From Candidatus Accumulibacter regalis (GTDB lineage Bacteria > Pseudomonadota > Gammaproteobacteria > Burkholderiales > Rhodocyclaceae), in contig JEMY01000004.1 of the NCBI GenBank assembly GCA_000585075.1, positions 62,001 through 126,000 on the forward strand: a DNA stretch of 64,000 bases, given 5' to 3'. Both the position numbers and the translations under genes were made by a program. Position 1 is the first letter of the stretch. Every line of letters starts with the position of its first letter. Of the stretch, positions 17,817-27,134 are shown in pieces. Below the pieces are notes generated by a model that was not told the origin of the DNA, did no database searches, and saw nothing but the letters and a program-made list of their open reading frames with translations.

Positions 17817-17860
17817 CGCGGCCGGCCCGACGAGAATCGTCCAGGTCGGCCGCGTTGTTT
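17817..17860 (+). terminator. Rho-independent terminator after synthase-like gene
   Basis: Long hairpin: outer arms CGCGGCCGGCC and GGTCGGCCGCG (one mismatch), inner stem GACGA/TCGTC with loop GAA, followed by TTGTTT. Confidence 0.75.
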
Positions 17861-18022
17861 GTGGACTGGCGTTGCGCACCGTCAAAGCAAGCGACGGCGG
17901 CACAAATCGTTCATGATAGCGGTCGCGCCAAGCGCCAGACACCCGCCAATCGCAGCAACAGGAGTGCCCACCTCATCGTGGATACTCGAATACCTTTCAT
18001 TTTGAATCTGGAGATTTCCTTT

Positions 18023-18799
18023 ATGAGCTACGTCAACATCATCGCCGAAGTCCGTGGAAAAGTCGGCCTGATCACCCTCAATCGTCCGAAGCAGCTGAAC
18101 GCCCTCAACGATGACCTGATGGACGAACTGGGCAGCGCGCTGGCCACCTATGAAGCCGACGAGAATATCGGTGCGATCGTCATCACCGGTTCGGACAAGG
18201 CTTTCGCAGCCGGCGCCGACATCACGGTCATGCAGTCGCTGACCTACATGGAGGCCTACAAGGGCGACTTCATCAGCCGCAACTGGGAAGGCGTCAAGAA
18301 CTGCCGCAAACCGGTGATCGCGGCGGTCGCCGGCTACGCCCTGGGTGGCGGCTGCGAACTGGCGATGATGTGCGACATCATTCTCGCCGCCGACACGGCA
18401 CAGTTTGGCCAACCGGAAGTCCGTCTGGGCATTCTTCCCGGTGCCGGTGGCACACAGCGTCTGCCTCGCGCCATTTCCAAGGCCAAGGCGATGGAAATGT
18501 GCCTCGCCTCGCGCAATATCGACGCCGAGGAAGCCGAGCGCTCGGGTCTGGTTTCGCGCGTCGTGCCGGCCGACAGGCTGCTCGACGAGGCGATGTCGAC
18601 CGCCACCCGCATCGCCGGATTCTCGCTACCGGTGGTGATGATGATCAAGGAGTGTATCAATCGCTCGTATGAGAGCTCGCTCAACGAGGGCCTGCTCTTC
18701 GAAAGGCGTGCTTTCCACTCGGCATTCGCCCTCGACGATCAGAAAGAAGGCATGACCGCCTTCGTCGAGAAACGCAAAGCGGCTTTCACCAACCGCTGA
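18023..18799 (+). CDS. Enoyl-CoA hydratase (crotonase family)
   Basis: 258 residues from ATG 18023; a GGAG ribosome site lies upstream. Crotonase features: A-A-G-A-D-I (CoA/oxyanion loop, about residue 65), [11 protein letters not shown] (catalytic Glu, about 112) and [12 protein letters not shown] (second Glu region, about 135). It hydrates trans-2-enoyl-CoA to S-3-hydroxyacyl-CoA in beta-oxidation or its reversal. It stands alone between the synthase-like gene, after a terminator, and the convergent depolymerase gene. Confidence 0.93.
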   Translation: MSYVNIIAEVRGKVGLITLNRPKQLNALNDDLMDELGSALATYEADENIGAIVITGSDKAFAAGADITVMQSLTYMEAYKGDFISRNWEGVKNCRKPVIAAVAGYALGGGCELAMMCDIILAADTAQFGQPEVRLGILPGAGGTQRLPRAISKAKAMEMCLASRNIDAEEAERSGLVSRVVPADRLLDEAMSTATRIAGFSLPVVMMIKECINRSYESSLNEGLLFERRAFHSAFALDDQKEGMTAFVEKRKAAFTNR

Positions 18800-18821
18800 G
18801 CGCCTGATCTCTCTGCATCCC

Positions 18822-18846
18822 CCGGGCAGCGGCTGCGGCTGCCCGG
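18822..18846. terminator. Bidirectional hairpin between convergent genes
   Basis: Nine-bp perfect stem CCGGGCAGC / GCTGCCCGG with a 7-base loop, followed by AAATT on the plus strand. It probably terminates the hydratase transcript and perhaps the opposing depolymerase transcript. Confidence 0.55.
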
Positions 18847-18862
18847 AAATTGCGCCGCGAAA

Positions 18863-21487
18863 TCAGCAGTGCGCGGCAGCTTCGACGGCGTTGCTGATCG
18901 TCACCTGATCGACCCAGGCCTTGGCGTAAACCGTGCTGTAAATGTTCGCATAGGCCGCCACTTCAAGCGTCAGAGTCACCTGTCTATTGGCGAAGCGCGC
19001 CAGATCGACCGCTGACTGCCGCAGCCATTCGTTCTCCTGGTGCACCATGCCGATCGCCGTGACTTCATCGACGACGATGCCATCGACGAGAACCCGAAAG
19101 CTGGCGCTGGTGTAGTCGTTGACGGCCGCGCTGAGATCGAGCCGCCGCACGTAGCTAAGCTCCGGCCGCGGACCGAGGGTGACGCGCCGCGAGATCGATT
19201 GCGCGCGCGCGCCAACCGCGCCCGAATCGCCCGACGAAGCGTGTCCGTAGAGCATCGAGCCGCCGCGAAATGCGCGCGGATCGTCGTGCAGCAGATCCCA
19301 GCCGGCGCCTTCCCAGCCAGCGCTGCGCAGGGTTTCCGGGCTGAACCGACCGGCGTGGAAGGGACTCGAGCGCTGCGCCCCACCCTTGAGTACGCCCGCC
19401 GCTTCCAGGGCGGTCGAAATGATCCCCGGAACGTCGATGCCCAGTGGCGCCGAACTGCGCGGCCGGCTGCCGGGCTTGAGCAGCCCCGCCGCCTGCAGCG
19501 AGGCCGAAATGATGCCATGCACGTCGAGACCCATTGACTGCCTGCCCGCAGCCTGCGCTCCGTCCGCCGCTTCGGCGTGCTCGTTCCCTGCCTCCCGGGC
19601 GGGCTCTTTGCGCAGCAGCGGCTCGCCACGGTCACCCGGGCTGGCCGAGCCAGCGGAATGGGGTTCTGGACCCGCTGCGCCAGTCGTCCCATCTGCCGCT
19701 TGCGCAGGGCTGCCCGCCCGACTTTGCGCGTCGGCGGCCGCCTCCGCCGCAGGCGCTCTGGCGTCCGCCGGGCGCTCGGCGAGCAGGCCCCAGAAATCGG
19801 CGATGCGGTGTGTCGACGAAATGCCGACTGCGTTGAAGAACGGTGCCGCGGTGCCGCACTGGTGCGGTTCCGGGCCGGGGTCGAGGGCTGCGCCGTGTGA
19901 CATGCCGGTAATCGTGTAGGACTCGATCAACTCCTCGCCGTCGGCGCCCTGCCAAACGCGGCGCGGATAGCCATCGACGCGCATTTCGACGCTCGGCCTG
20001 GAATCCAGTCCGTGCACATCGGCCCACTGCTTGATCAGCTCTTCGGCATTGACCGGCTTCACCGCGGTGTCGGCGTCACCGTGCCACACTGACAACCTCG
20101 GCCACGGCCCCTGATGGGGGGACGCGGCGCGCACCAGCGCTCCCCATTCCGGGCCCGAACGCGAACGCCCCTGGAAGATGCTCTCCAGCCCTTCCTGCAA
20201 GCCCTTGGCCGTACGATAGGGAACCCCGGCGATGACCGCGCCAGCGGCAAAGACCTCCGGATAGCTGGCCAGCATCACGCTGGTCATCGCCCCACCGGAG
20301 GACGTTCCGGTAACGAAGACCCGGCGCCGATCGATGCCGTACTCGGCGACCATCCTGTCCACCATCTGCGCGATCGACTGCGCCTCACCGCGTTCGCGTT
20401 CGTTGTCTTCGGGCCGGAACCAGTTGAAGCAGCGCAGCGGATTGTTGTTCCATTGCTGCTGCGGAAAGAGAAGAGCGAAGCCGTGCCGGTCGGCGACCGT
20501 CGACCAGCCGCTGCCCTTGTTGTACGAGGCTGCACTTTGTGTGCAGCCATGCAGGACGACGACCAGCGGCGCGTTCGCCGGCAGGCTCTCGGGGAGATAG
20601 GTATACATCGTCAGTTCGCCGGGATTGCTGCCGAAAGCGCTGACTTCGCGCAAACGGCTTTCCTGCGTGTCGACCTGGTCGGACCAGGCTTTCACCGACG
20701 CCAGCGTCGAAAGAAGCTTCTCCCAGCGACTGCCGTGCGGTGTCTTGGCGGCGAGTTTTGCCATATTGGCAATGGCGGCCATCTTGTGGCCCAGTTTGTT
20801 CAGCATTGGATTCCTCCTGTCATCGGACAAGGTGGTAAGCGAACCGATCTCGATCAACTTGCGGACCGGCAGAAAAACGCTGTGGAACAGACCGGGATCG
20901 ACCAATCCACCACGTTGAGGGTCAAGCCAGGCCGGGGGAGCGGCGCCCGGGGCCAGGCCATAGGTGTGACTGAAGACGGCGCGACGGCCCTGCCACCAGG
21001 CGCTGAATTGCAGCGAGGCAACCGGACAGCCACGATTGATCCACACGCCGAAGAGTTCGCCGGCGACGATCGGGCGCGTCTCCTCGGCGCAGGCCAGCTC
21101 CAGGAGTTGGGCGAGCGCCTCACCGAAACGCATTCCGTCCAGGCGAATCGCCGCCGCCGGTTGCTCGTCGCCGTCGGCGGTCGCCAGCGCCGGACCGAAG
21201 AGGACGCGCGGCGTATTCCCTCCCGGCGCTACCGCCGCCGGCTGCAGGTCTGCATAGCAGCGGATGGCTTCGACGGTCTGCGCCTGCTGCGGTGCGGCCA
21301 TCGCGCCGATCAGCAGTTGCGCCGCGTACTGCGGCGTCGCCGGCGGCGAGCCGCGGCCGCGCGGGCCAGGGGCAACCAGCCCACCGGTCACCATCAGGGT
21401 GACCCGGAAGCGCAGGTCGCGCCGCGACTCGCCGAGCAGGTCGGCGAGTCGCTCGCTGAATTCGTAACGTGCCAGTCGATTAAGCAT
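18863..21487 (-). CDS. Fusion: uncharacterised N-terminal domain + PHB-depolymerase-family esterase + C-terminal repeats
   Basis: 874 residues from ATG 21487. Residues 1-227 form a domain I do not recognise. From residue 228 (M-L-N-K-L-G-H-K) it reads like a normal PHB depolymerase/LpqC-type esterase: oxyanion region H-G-C-T-Q-S-A (about 320), nucleophile G-T-S-S-G-G-A-M (serine about 395) and later M-S-H-G-A. A 100-residue Ala/Pro-rich linker follows, then two similar 20-residue segments (D-V-H-G-I-I-S-A-S-L-Q-A-A-G-L-L-K and D-V-P-G-I-I-S-T-A-L-E-A-A-G-V-L-K) and a C-terminal beta-rich domain. No signal peptide is visible, so an intracellular PHA-degrading role is likely. A strong ribosome site inside the frame suggests a second start at 20806. 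Confidence 0.8.
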   Translation of the reverse strand: MLNRLARYEFSERLADLLGESRRDLRFRVTLMVTGGLVAPGPRGRGSPPATPQYAAQLLIGAMAAPQQAQTVEAIRCYADLQPAAVAPGGNTPRVLFGPALATADGDEQPAAAIRLDGMRFGEALAQLLELACAEETRPIVAGELFGVWINRGCPVASLQFSAWWQGRRAVFSHTYGLAPGAAPPAWLDPQRGGLVDPGLFHSVFLPVRKLIEIGSLTTLSDDRRNPMLNKLGHKMAAIANMAKLAAKTPHGSRWEKLLSTLASVKAWSDQVDTQESRLREVSAFGSNPGELTMYTYLPESLPANAPLVVVLHGCTQSAASYNKGSGWSTVADRHGFALLFPQQQWNNNPLRCFNWFRPEDNERERGEAQSIAQMVDRMVAEYGIDRRRVFVTGTSSGGAMTSVMLASYPEVFAAGAVIAGVPYRTAKGLQEGLESIFQGRSRSGPEWGALVRAASPHQGPWPRLSVWHGDADTAVKPVNAEELIKQWADVHGLDSRPSVEMRVDGYPRRVWQGADGEELIESYTITGMSHGAALDPGPEPHQCGTAAPFFNAVGISSTHRIADFWGLLAERPADARAPAAEAAADAQSRAGSPAQAADGTTGAAGPEPHSAGSASPGDRGEPLLRKEPAREAGNEHAEAADGAQAAGRQSMGLDVHGIISASLQAAGLLKPGSRPRSSAPLGIDVPGIISTALEAAGVLKGGAQRSSPFHAGRFSPETLRSAGWEGAGWDLLHDDPRAFRGGSMLYGHASSGDSGAVGARAQSISRRVTLGPRPELSYVRRLDLSAAVNDYTSASFRVLVDGIVVDEVTAIGMVHQENEWLRQSAVDLARFANRQVTLTLEVAAYANIYSTVYAKAWVDQVTISNAVEAAAHC
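20804..20818 (-). promoter_or_regulatory. Internal ribosome site and ATG in the depolymerase fusion
   Basis: AGGAGGA (20818-20812) lies five bases before the in-frame ATG at 20806, which would start a 647-residue esterase without the N-terminal domain. It is far stronger than anything in front of ATG 21487. Confidence 0.6.
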
Positions 21488-21623
21488 GACCGAACGATAG
21501 CACGCTCCCTGCCGCTTTGCACGGCTTTTTTTAGTAAGTGCCAACTAAACATTTATTGTTCAGGCAGCTCGGGCGGAAGCGCTCGTCGACAACCACGGCT
21601 GGCCGTAACGATGCCAGAAAGTT

Positions 21624-23105
21624 ATGATTGACTCTGCCCACAGTCAGGAGAAGACCCATGCGCCCATTCCCGGAAGCTCCCCAGCGCAAGCGGCGACCCA
21701 GGCGATGAACGCAACGCGCTGGGAACACGACTCCTTCGGCAGCATCGAGGTCGCCAGCGACCGCCTCTGGGGAGCACAGACGCAACGTTCGCTCGAGCAC
21801 TTCGACATTTCCAGCGAGCGCATGCCCGAGGAGCTGGTCCTCGCCCTGGCTGCCATCAAGGCGGCATGCGCGCGGGTCAACAGTGACCTCGGCCTGCTCC
21901 CGGAAAACAAGGCCAGGGCGATCGCCGCCGCCGCCGAGGAAGTCCTGCTCGGCCGCCATCGAGCCGAGTTCCCGCTCTCCGTCTGGCAGACCGGTTCTGG
22001 TACGCAGAGCAACATGAACATCAACGAAGTTCTCGCCAACCGTGCTTCGGAACTCCTTGGCGGCGAACGCGGCGAGAAGCGCTGCGTGCACGCCAACGAC
22101 GACGTCAATCGTGGACAGTCGTCGAACGATGTCTTCCCGACGGCCATGCATGTCGCTGCCGTTTTCGGCATCACGCGCGCCCTGTTGCCGGCGCTGGCCA
22201 GGCTGCGCACCACGCTGGCGGCCAAGTCGGCCGCCTTTTCGGACATCGTCAAGATCGGTCGCACCCACCTCCAGGACGCGACGCCACTGACCCTGGGCCA
22301 GGAGTTCTCCGGCTACGTCGCCCAGCTCGAACACGCCGAAGCAGTCATCGACGACGCCCTGCCCTCGCTGTACCCGCTGGCGATCGGTGGCACGGCGGTC
22401 GGCACCGGCCTCAACACTGCCCCGGGATTCGGTGCTCGCGTGGCCGAGGAACTGGCGCGCGAAAGCGGCCTGCCGTTTGTCGAGGAGAACAACAAATTCG
22501 CGGCGCTGGCGGCACACGATGGTCTGGTCGCCGCGCACGGCGCGCTCAGAACGCTGGCCGTGGCGCTGATGAAAATCGCCAACGACATCCGCTGGCTGGC
22601 GTCGGGGCCGCGCTGCGGCCTCGGCGAGATCAGCATTCCGGAAAACGAGCCGGGCAGTTCGATCATGCCCGGCAAGGTCAACCCGACGCAGTGCGAGGCG
22701 CTGACCATGCTCTGTTGCCAGGTGATGGGCAACGACGTCGCGATCGGCATCGGCGGCGCCTCCGGCAACTTCGAACTGAACGTCTTCAAGCCGCTGATCG
22801 CCCACAATTTTCTGCAGAGTGTGCGCTTGCTGGCCGATGGCATGAGCAGCTTCGAGGCGCACTGCGTTTGCGGCGTCGAGGCCCGGCGCGAACGCATCGG
22901 CGAGCTGCTCGAGCGCTCGCTGATGCTGGTCACCGCGCTGGCACCGCACATCGGTTACGACCGCGCCGCGGAAATCGCCAAGCGCGCGCACCATGACGGC
23001 AGTACGCTACGAGAGGCAGCATTGGCGCTGGGGCAGGTCAGCGGCGAGGACTTCGACCGCTGGGTCAGGCCGAACGAGATGATCGGCGGCGGCGACCCGA
23101 TCTAG
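21624..23105 (+). CDS. fumC: Fumarate hydratase class II
   Basis: Iron-independent fumarase converting fumarate to malate in the TCA cycle. 493 residues from ATG 21624; an internal ATG at 21705 ([12 protein letters not shown]) would give the usual class II length of about 466 and may be the true start, as neither has a clear ribosome site. Signature [11 protein letters not shown], and active-site regions [16 protein letters not shown] and [10 protein letters not shown]. Its stop codon overlaps that of the convergent kinase gene inside a CTAG. Confidence 0.96.
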   Translation: MIDSAHSQEKTHAPIPGSSPAQAATQAMNATRWEHDSFGSIEVASDRLWGAQTQRSLEHFDISSERMPEELVLALAAIKAACARVNSDLGLLPENKARAIAAAAEEVLLGRHRAEFPLSVWQTGSGTQSNMNINEVLANRASELLGGERGEKRCVHANDDVNRGQSSNDVFPTAMHVAAVFGITRALLPALARLRTTLAAKSAAFSDIVKIGRTHLQDATPLTLGQEFSGYVAQLEHAEAVIDDALPSLYPLAIGGTAVGTGLNTAPGFGARVAEELARESGLPFVEENNKFAALAAHDGLVAAHGALRTLAVALMKIANDIRWLASGPRCGLGEISIPENEPGSSIMPGKVNPTQCEALTMLCCQVMGNDVAIGIGGASGNFELNVFKPLIAHNFLQSVRLLADGMSSFEAHCVCGVEARRERIGELLERSLMLVTALAPHIGYDRAAEIAKRAHHDGSTLREAALALGQVSGEDFDRWVRPNEMIGGGDPI

Positions 23106-24505
23106 GTCGGCGCCAGCGGCAAGGTCAGGGTGAAAAGGGCGCCGCCCTGCGCCCGGTTCGTCGCTGCCAGGCGTCCACCGTGCCGTTCGACGATCCCGTA
23201 GCTGATCGACAGCCCGAGACCCGTCCCCTGCCCGACCGGCTTGGTGGTGAAGAAGGGGTCGAACAATCGCGCCAGGTTGCCCTGCGTAATTCCCGGGCCA
23301 TTGTCGGCGAAGTGCAGGACGATCATCCCGTCGCGCTGCTCGGCGCTGATCTCGAGCGTCGGCGCGGCGCAGCCGGCAGTCGCGTCGCAGGCGTTCTGGA
23401 CGATGTTCATCAGCACCTGCTGCATCTGCCCGGACGAGCCGATGACCGGCAAGTCGCCCGGTAGATCGACCTTGACGGAGAAATCGTGCACGCCCGAGCG
23501 CGCCACCCAGCGCACCGCACGGTCGACCACGGCGGCCAGATTGAAACGCTGATCGGCACGGCGATCGATGGCCGAGAAGCGCTTCAGTCCATCGACGATG
23601 TCGCGGGTGCGCTCGGCGCCTTCGCTCATCCCGTCGAGCAAGGGGTTGAGGTCGTCCATGATGCGGTCGATGCGCAGCTCCTGACGCAGCTCGTCCAGTT
23701 TGCCGGCGCGCCCGCCGGGGGCACTGTGCACCGCTTCCAGATAGGTCTGCAGGCGCGCCGTGTACCGCCGGATGGCCAGTACGTTGCCGAGAACGAAACT
23801 GATCGGGTTGTTCAGTTCGTGCGCGACGCCGGCGACCAGACGGCCGAGCGAAGCCATCTTCTCGGCCTGCAGGAGCTGCTGCTGCGTGCGCTTGAGGTCT
23901 TCATGCGCCTGCCGCAAGGCATGGTAAGCGCGGCGCAGCTCGCCAACCGGGCGCCCGGTGAGCACCATGCCAAGCAGCTTGCCGGTTCCCGACAGACGCG
24001 GCGTGCAGTTCAGCGAGACCGGCAGCGGGCTGCCATCTCGCCCCATGATCCGCAGCTCGCAGTCCTGCACCGCCGCCGGGCGCGCCGCCGAGAAGAAATC
24101 ACGGGCGCGTTGCCGCGACGCCTCGTCGGCAAAAAGATCGCACAGCGGCCGGCCACGCAATTCGCCTTCGTCCTGGCCGATGAAGCGGCGCAGCGAGTCG
24201 TTGACCTCGTCGATCGCACCGTGGCGATTACAGACGATGAGGATGTCCGACATCGACGCCAGCACGCTCTCGATGAACTGCTGCGAATCCTCGAGTGCGG
24301 CATTCTTCTGTTCGAGGACCACCTCGTATTGCAGAAGGTCGTTATACACGTCGTCCATCTTGTGGATCACCTCGATCCACACCGCCTCGTCGACGCCCGC
24401 GAACGCCGACCCTGTCCCCGGCAGGCAGTCGGGGGCGGTCAGCGCCTGCGCGAGCGGCGGCTGCTCCGGGACGCTGGCGCTGCTGGCCATGAGCGATCGT
24501 TTCAT
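23102..24505 (-). CDS. PAS-domain histidine kinase, HupT/HoxJ-like hydrogenase sensor
   Basis: 467 residues from ATG 24505; ATG 24490 is an alternative. Order: PAS domain (about 75-190), coiled coil ([13 protein letters not shown]), H-box [12 protein letters not shown] with the phosphorylated His near residue 226, N-box N-I-V-Q-N-A-C-D, G1 D-N-G-P-G-I and G2 G-T-G-L-G-L-S-I. No membrane helices, so cytoplasmic. The region after the H-box ([16 protein letters not shown]) resembles HupT/HoxJ kinases of H2-sensing systems. It is divergent from the hydrogenase operon; neither its response regulator nor a regulatory hydrogenase lies in the window. Confidence 0.85.
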   Translation of the reverse strand: MKRSLMASSASVPEQPPLAQALTAPDCLPGTGSAFAGVDEAVWIEVIHKMDDVYNDLLQYEVVLEQKNAALEDSQQFIESVLASMSDILIVCNRHGAIDEVNDSLRRFIGQDEGELRGRPLCDLFADEASRQRARDFFSAARPAAVQDCELRIMGRDGSPLPVSLNCTPRLSGTGKLLGMVLTGRPVGELRRAYHALRQAHEDLKRTQQQLLQAEKMASLGRLVAGVAHELNNPISFVLGNVLAIRRYTARLQTYLEAVHSAPGGRAGKLDELRQELRIDRIMDDLNPLLDGMSEGAERTRDIVDGLKRFSAIDRRADQRFNLAAVVDRAVRWVARSGVHDFSVKVDLPGDLPVIGSSGQMQQVLMNIVQNACDATAGCAAPTLEISAEQRDGMIVLHFADNGPGITQGNLARLFDPFFTTKPVGQGTGLGLSISYGIVERHGGRLAATNRAQGGALFTLTLPLAPT

Positions 24506-24620
24506 GCGCCGATCGTAGGGCGAATCGAAACGCGCTGCAACGCTCACTCGAAGAGCAACGCCGTCGGCCGCGACGACCGCGAGCGCAAGGCGACCATCAA
24601 GGCGAGGCGGGCGGCCATCA

Positions 24621-24643
24621 AAGTGGAAAGAAGGTTTCCACTT
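24621..24643. promoter_or_regulatory. Perfect inverted repeat, candidate activator-binding site for the hydrogenase operon
   Basis: AAGTGGAAA and TTTCCACTT, 9-bp arms with a 5-base spacer, centred near 24632. That is about 120 bp upstream of the start predicted from the sigma-54 element at 24725, the usual distance of an NtrC-family enhancer. Confidence 0.55.
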
Positions 24644-24724
24644 CTCTACACGGGCGTAAAGCCGCATTACCTTCTCGTACCGGCCACGCAAGCACATGTC
24701 GCTGCTTTATTGGCTGATTTCGGA

Positions 24725-24741
24725 CTGGCACGCTTCTTGTA
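24725..24741 (+). promoter_or_regulatory. Sigma-54 promoter of the hydrogenase operon
   Basis: CTGGCACGCTTCTTGTA fits YTGGCACG-N4-TTGCW at all positions but one (TTGT for TTGC). The predicted start near 24752 leaves a leader of about 105 bases before hybO. Hydrogenase promoters of several proteobacteria are known to be sigma-54 dependent. Confidence 0.7.
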
Positions 24742-24856
24742 AGCACCTCCCCTGTAAATGCTTCGGCTACACCGCCTTTCCTGGTGCGCCGCGGTGAGAC
24801 TTCCCGAGCACCGGTCGGGCGACGAAAACGGGATAGCGAGACAAGGGGGCAGGAAA

Positions 24857-26074
24857 ATGGCAAACACCCGTCTGCTGCAGCTCGAGGACGAGACGACGAT
24901 CGCCGATGCGAGCAAGAGAGTCGGCATGCCGCGACGCGAATTCCTGCAGTTCTGCGCCACCGTCGCCGCCGGCCTCGGCCTGCCACCCGGCGCCGAGGCG
25001 GCGGTCGCCGAAGCGGTGGCGAGCAAGAAGCGGCCATCGGTGATCTGGCTTCACTTCCAGGAATGTACGGGGTGCACCGAATCGCTGCTGCGTGCCGAGC
25101 ATCCGACGCTGGAGAGGCTGATCCTCGACGTCATCTCGCTCGACTACCACGAAACGCTCTTTGCCGCCGCCGGCCATCAGGTCGAGCAGGCGCGCAAGAC
25201 GGCCATGACCGAGAACAGGGGCGCCTACCTGCTGGTCGTCGAAGGCGCCATCCCGACCCGTGACGGCGGCATCTACTGCAAGGTGGGCGGCCAGACGGCG
25301 ATTGAACTGACCAAGGAATGCGCCGCCGATGCTGCGGCCGTGATCGCCATCGGCTCCTGCGCAAGCTGGGGTGGCATGCCTTCGACTGCCCCCAACCCGA
25401 CCGGTTCTTCCGGCGTCGCCGACGTCCTCGGCAAACCGGTCGCGACGATTCCCGGCTGCCCGCCCAACCCCTACAACTTCCTGGCCACGGTGGTTCACTT
25501 CCTCACCTTTGGCGCCTTGCCACCGCTCGACGACCTGGGTCGGCCAAAGTTCGCCTATTCGCGCCTGATCCATGAGAACTGCGAGCGACGCGCCCATTTC
25601 GACGCCGGCCGTTTTGCCATGCAATTCGGCGATGAGGGGCACCGCAAGGGTTATTGCCTCTACAAGCTCGGCTGCAAGGGCCCGGAAACCTACGCCAACT
25701 GCCCGACCGTGCTTTTCGGCGACGCCGGGGCGGGCACCTGGCCGGTCGGCTGCGGCCATCCGTGCATCGGCTGTACCGAACAGGGCGTCGGTTTCGGCAA
25801 GCCACAGGGCGTCGGTTTCGGCAAGCCGATTCACATGCTCGCGAAAGTGAAGAACGTCGAGCCACCGCAACAGTACCCGCGCATCGTCGAAGAGCAAGGC
25901 GTCGGCGCGACGCTTGGCTCGGCATCGCTGCTGGCGGCCGTCGCCGGAGCCGCCGCCGGGGCCGGGGCAATGGTCGCGCGCAACCTGGGTCTTTCACACC
26001 AGGCCGAGGAAGCCCGACGCGCGAGGGGGGCGGGCGGGAAAACGGAGGTCCGAGATGCGTACCGAGACACGTAA
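24857..26074 (+). CDS. hybO: [NiFe]-hydrogenase small subunit (Hyb type)
   Basis: Electron-transfer subunit of a periplasm-facing membrane-bound uptake hydrogenase. 405 residues from ATG 24857. Tat signal with R-R-E-F-L-Q near residue 24. FeS ligands include E-C-T-G-C-T-E (proximal cluster), G-S-C-A-S-W, P-G-C-P-P-N-P and G-H-P-C-I-G-C. A hydrophobic C-terminal helix (L-L-A-A-V-A-G-A-A-A-G-A-G-A) anchors it. Just after C-I-G-C-T-E the eight residues Q-G-V-G-F-G-K-P occur twice in tandem, from a 24-bp DNA duplication. Order with hybA-B-C-D matches the Hyb (group 1c) arrangement. It overlaps hybA by 20 bp. Confidence 0.96.
   Translation: MANTRLLQLEDETTIADASKRVGMPRREFLQFCATVAAGLGLPPGAEAAVAEAVASKKRPSVIWLHFQECTGCTESLLRAEHPTLERLILDVISLDYHETLFAAAGHQVEQARKTAMTENRGAYLLVVEGAIPTRDGGIYCKVGGQTAIELTKECAADAAAVIAIGSCASWGGMPSTAPNPTGSSGVADVLGKPVATIPGCPPNPYNFLATVVHFLTFGALPPLDDLGRPKFAYSRLIHENCERRAHFDAGRFAMQFGDEGHRKGYCLYKLGCKGPETYANCPTVLFGDAGAGTWPVGCGHPCIGCTEQGVGFGKPQGVGFGKPIHMLAKVKNVEPPQQYPRIVEEQGVGATLGSASLLAAVAGAAAGAGAMVARNLGLSHQAEEARRARGAGGKTEVRDAYRDT
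25781..25828 (+). repeat. 24-bp tandem duplication inside hybO
   Basis: Two adjacent 24-bp units starting CAGGGCGTCGG, at 25781-25804 and 25805-25828, differing only in the last base. They duplicate eight codons without breaking the frame. Confidence 0.95.
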
Positions 26075-27134
26075 ACCGGCTAGCGACGGGAAGCCGCGTC
26101 GCAAGTTCCTGAAAGGCTGCCTGGGCGCCGCCGGCACGGCGGTCGCCGGCGGAGCGATCGGCACGCTGAGCACGCCGGCGGCGGCGCGCGACACCCATCA
26201 CCGCCCGCCCGAGGCGCTTGGCCTGCTCTACGACGCGACCCTGTGCATTGGCTGCAAGGCCTGTGTCGCCGCGTGCAAGCAGGCGAACGACAATCCGCCC
26301 GAGTTTTCGACGGTGGACAAGCTGTGGGATACGCCGCTCGATACCAGCGGCCACACCTTCAACATCATCAAGATGTATCGCCACGGGACGATGACCACCA
26401 AGGACGCCGAGAGCAACGGTTACGCGTTCATGAAGACCTCGTGCATGCACTGCGCCGACCCGTCGTGCGTTTCGGCGTGCCCGGTGACGGCGATGACCAA
26501 GGATCCGGTCACCGGCGTCGTCGCCTACGACCCCGACGCCTGCGTCGGTTGCCGCTACTGCGTCGTCGCCTGCCCCTTCGGAATTCCCAAGTACCAGTAC
26601 GACTCGCCAACCGGGAAGATCGGCAAGTGCGAACTGTGCCGGCATCGCGTCGCCGACGGCCACTTCTCGGCCTGCGCCGAAGTCTGCCCGACCGGCGCAA
26701 CCCTGCATGGCCGCACCCGCGACCTGTTGATCGAAGCCAAGCGCCGCCTGGCGCTCCCCGCCGGCAGCCTCACCCGCTACCCACGCGGCAGCATCGACGG
26801 CGGCCCGGAGCAAGGCTACGAAGGCCACGTCGGCAACTACCAGCAGCACGTTTATGGCGAGCACGAGTACGGCGGTACGCAGGTCCTCAAGCTCTCGGCG
26901 GTTCCCTTCGAGAAGGTCGGCATGCCGAATCTGCCGCCCGAGTCGTCGGCGGCAACTTCCGAGACCATCCAGCACACGCTCTACGGCGGCCTGCTGATGC
27001 CCTTTGCCGTCCTTGGCGCAATGACCTACGTCGCCAAGCGCAACGTCCATCACGATCAGGAAGAGGACGACGATGGTGGTGGCGACCCCAACTCGCCGGC
27101 AGCGACGACCGGGCCAGGGAGGGAGTGGTCATGA
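26055..27134 (+). CDS. hybA: Hydrogenase 4Fe-4S ferredoxin subunit
   Basis: Carries electrons from HybO to the membrane subunit. 359 residues from ATG 26055, which has a GGAGG ribosome site inside the end of hybO. Tat signal R-R-K-F-L-K. Cluster-binding motifs: C-I-G-C-K-A-C-V-A-A-C (about 60), C-M-H-C-A-D-P-S-C-V-S-A-C-P, C-V-G-C-R-Y-C-V-V-A-C-P and a fourth group C-E-L-C-R-H...C-A-E-V-C-P, as in HybA/DmsB-type proteins. A C-terminal hydrophobic helix near 305-325 is followed by an acidic tail. The stop overlaps the hybB start (ATGA). Confidence 0.95.
   Translation: MRTETRKPASDGKPRRKFLKGCLGAAGTAVAGGAIGTLSTPAAARDTHHRPPEALGLLYDATLCIGCKACVAACKQANDNPPEFSTVDKLWDTPLDTSGHTFNIIKMYRHGTMTTKDAESNGYAFMKTSCMHCADPSCVSACPVTAMTKDPVTGVVAYDPDACVGCRYCVVACPFGIPKYQYDSPTGKIGKCELCRHRVADGHFSACAEVCPTGATLHGRTRDLLIEAKRRLALPAGSLTRYPRGSIDGGPEQGYEGHVGNYQQHVYGEHEYGGTQVLKLSAVPFEKVGMPNLPPESSAATSETIQHTLYGGLLMPFAVLGAMTYVAKRNVHHDQEEDDDGGGDPNSPAATTGPGREWS

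Larger units (their letters stand above)
24506..24856. other. Divergent control region between sensor kinase and hydrogenase operon
   Basis: 351 bp without a supported gene. It holds the inverted repeat at 24621-24643 and the sigma-54 element at 24725-24741. Confidence 0.6.

Noticed and set aside
20114-21631. 505-residue plus-strand frame
   Set aside because: Antisense to the depolymerase fusion; composition is that of a mirror frame.
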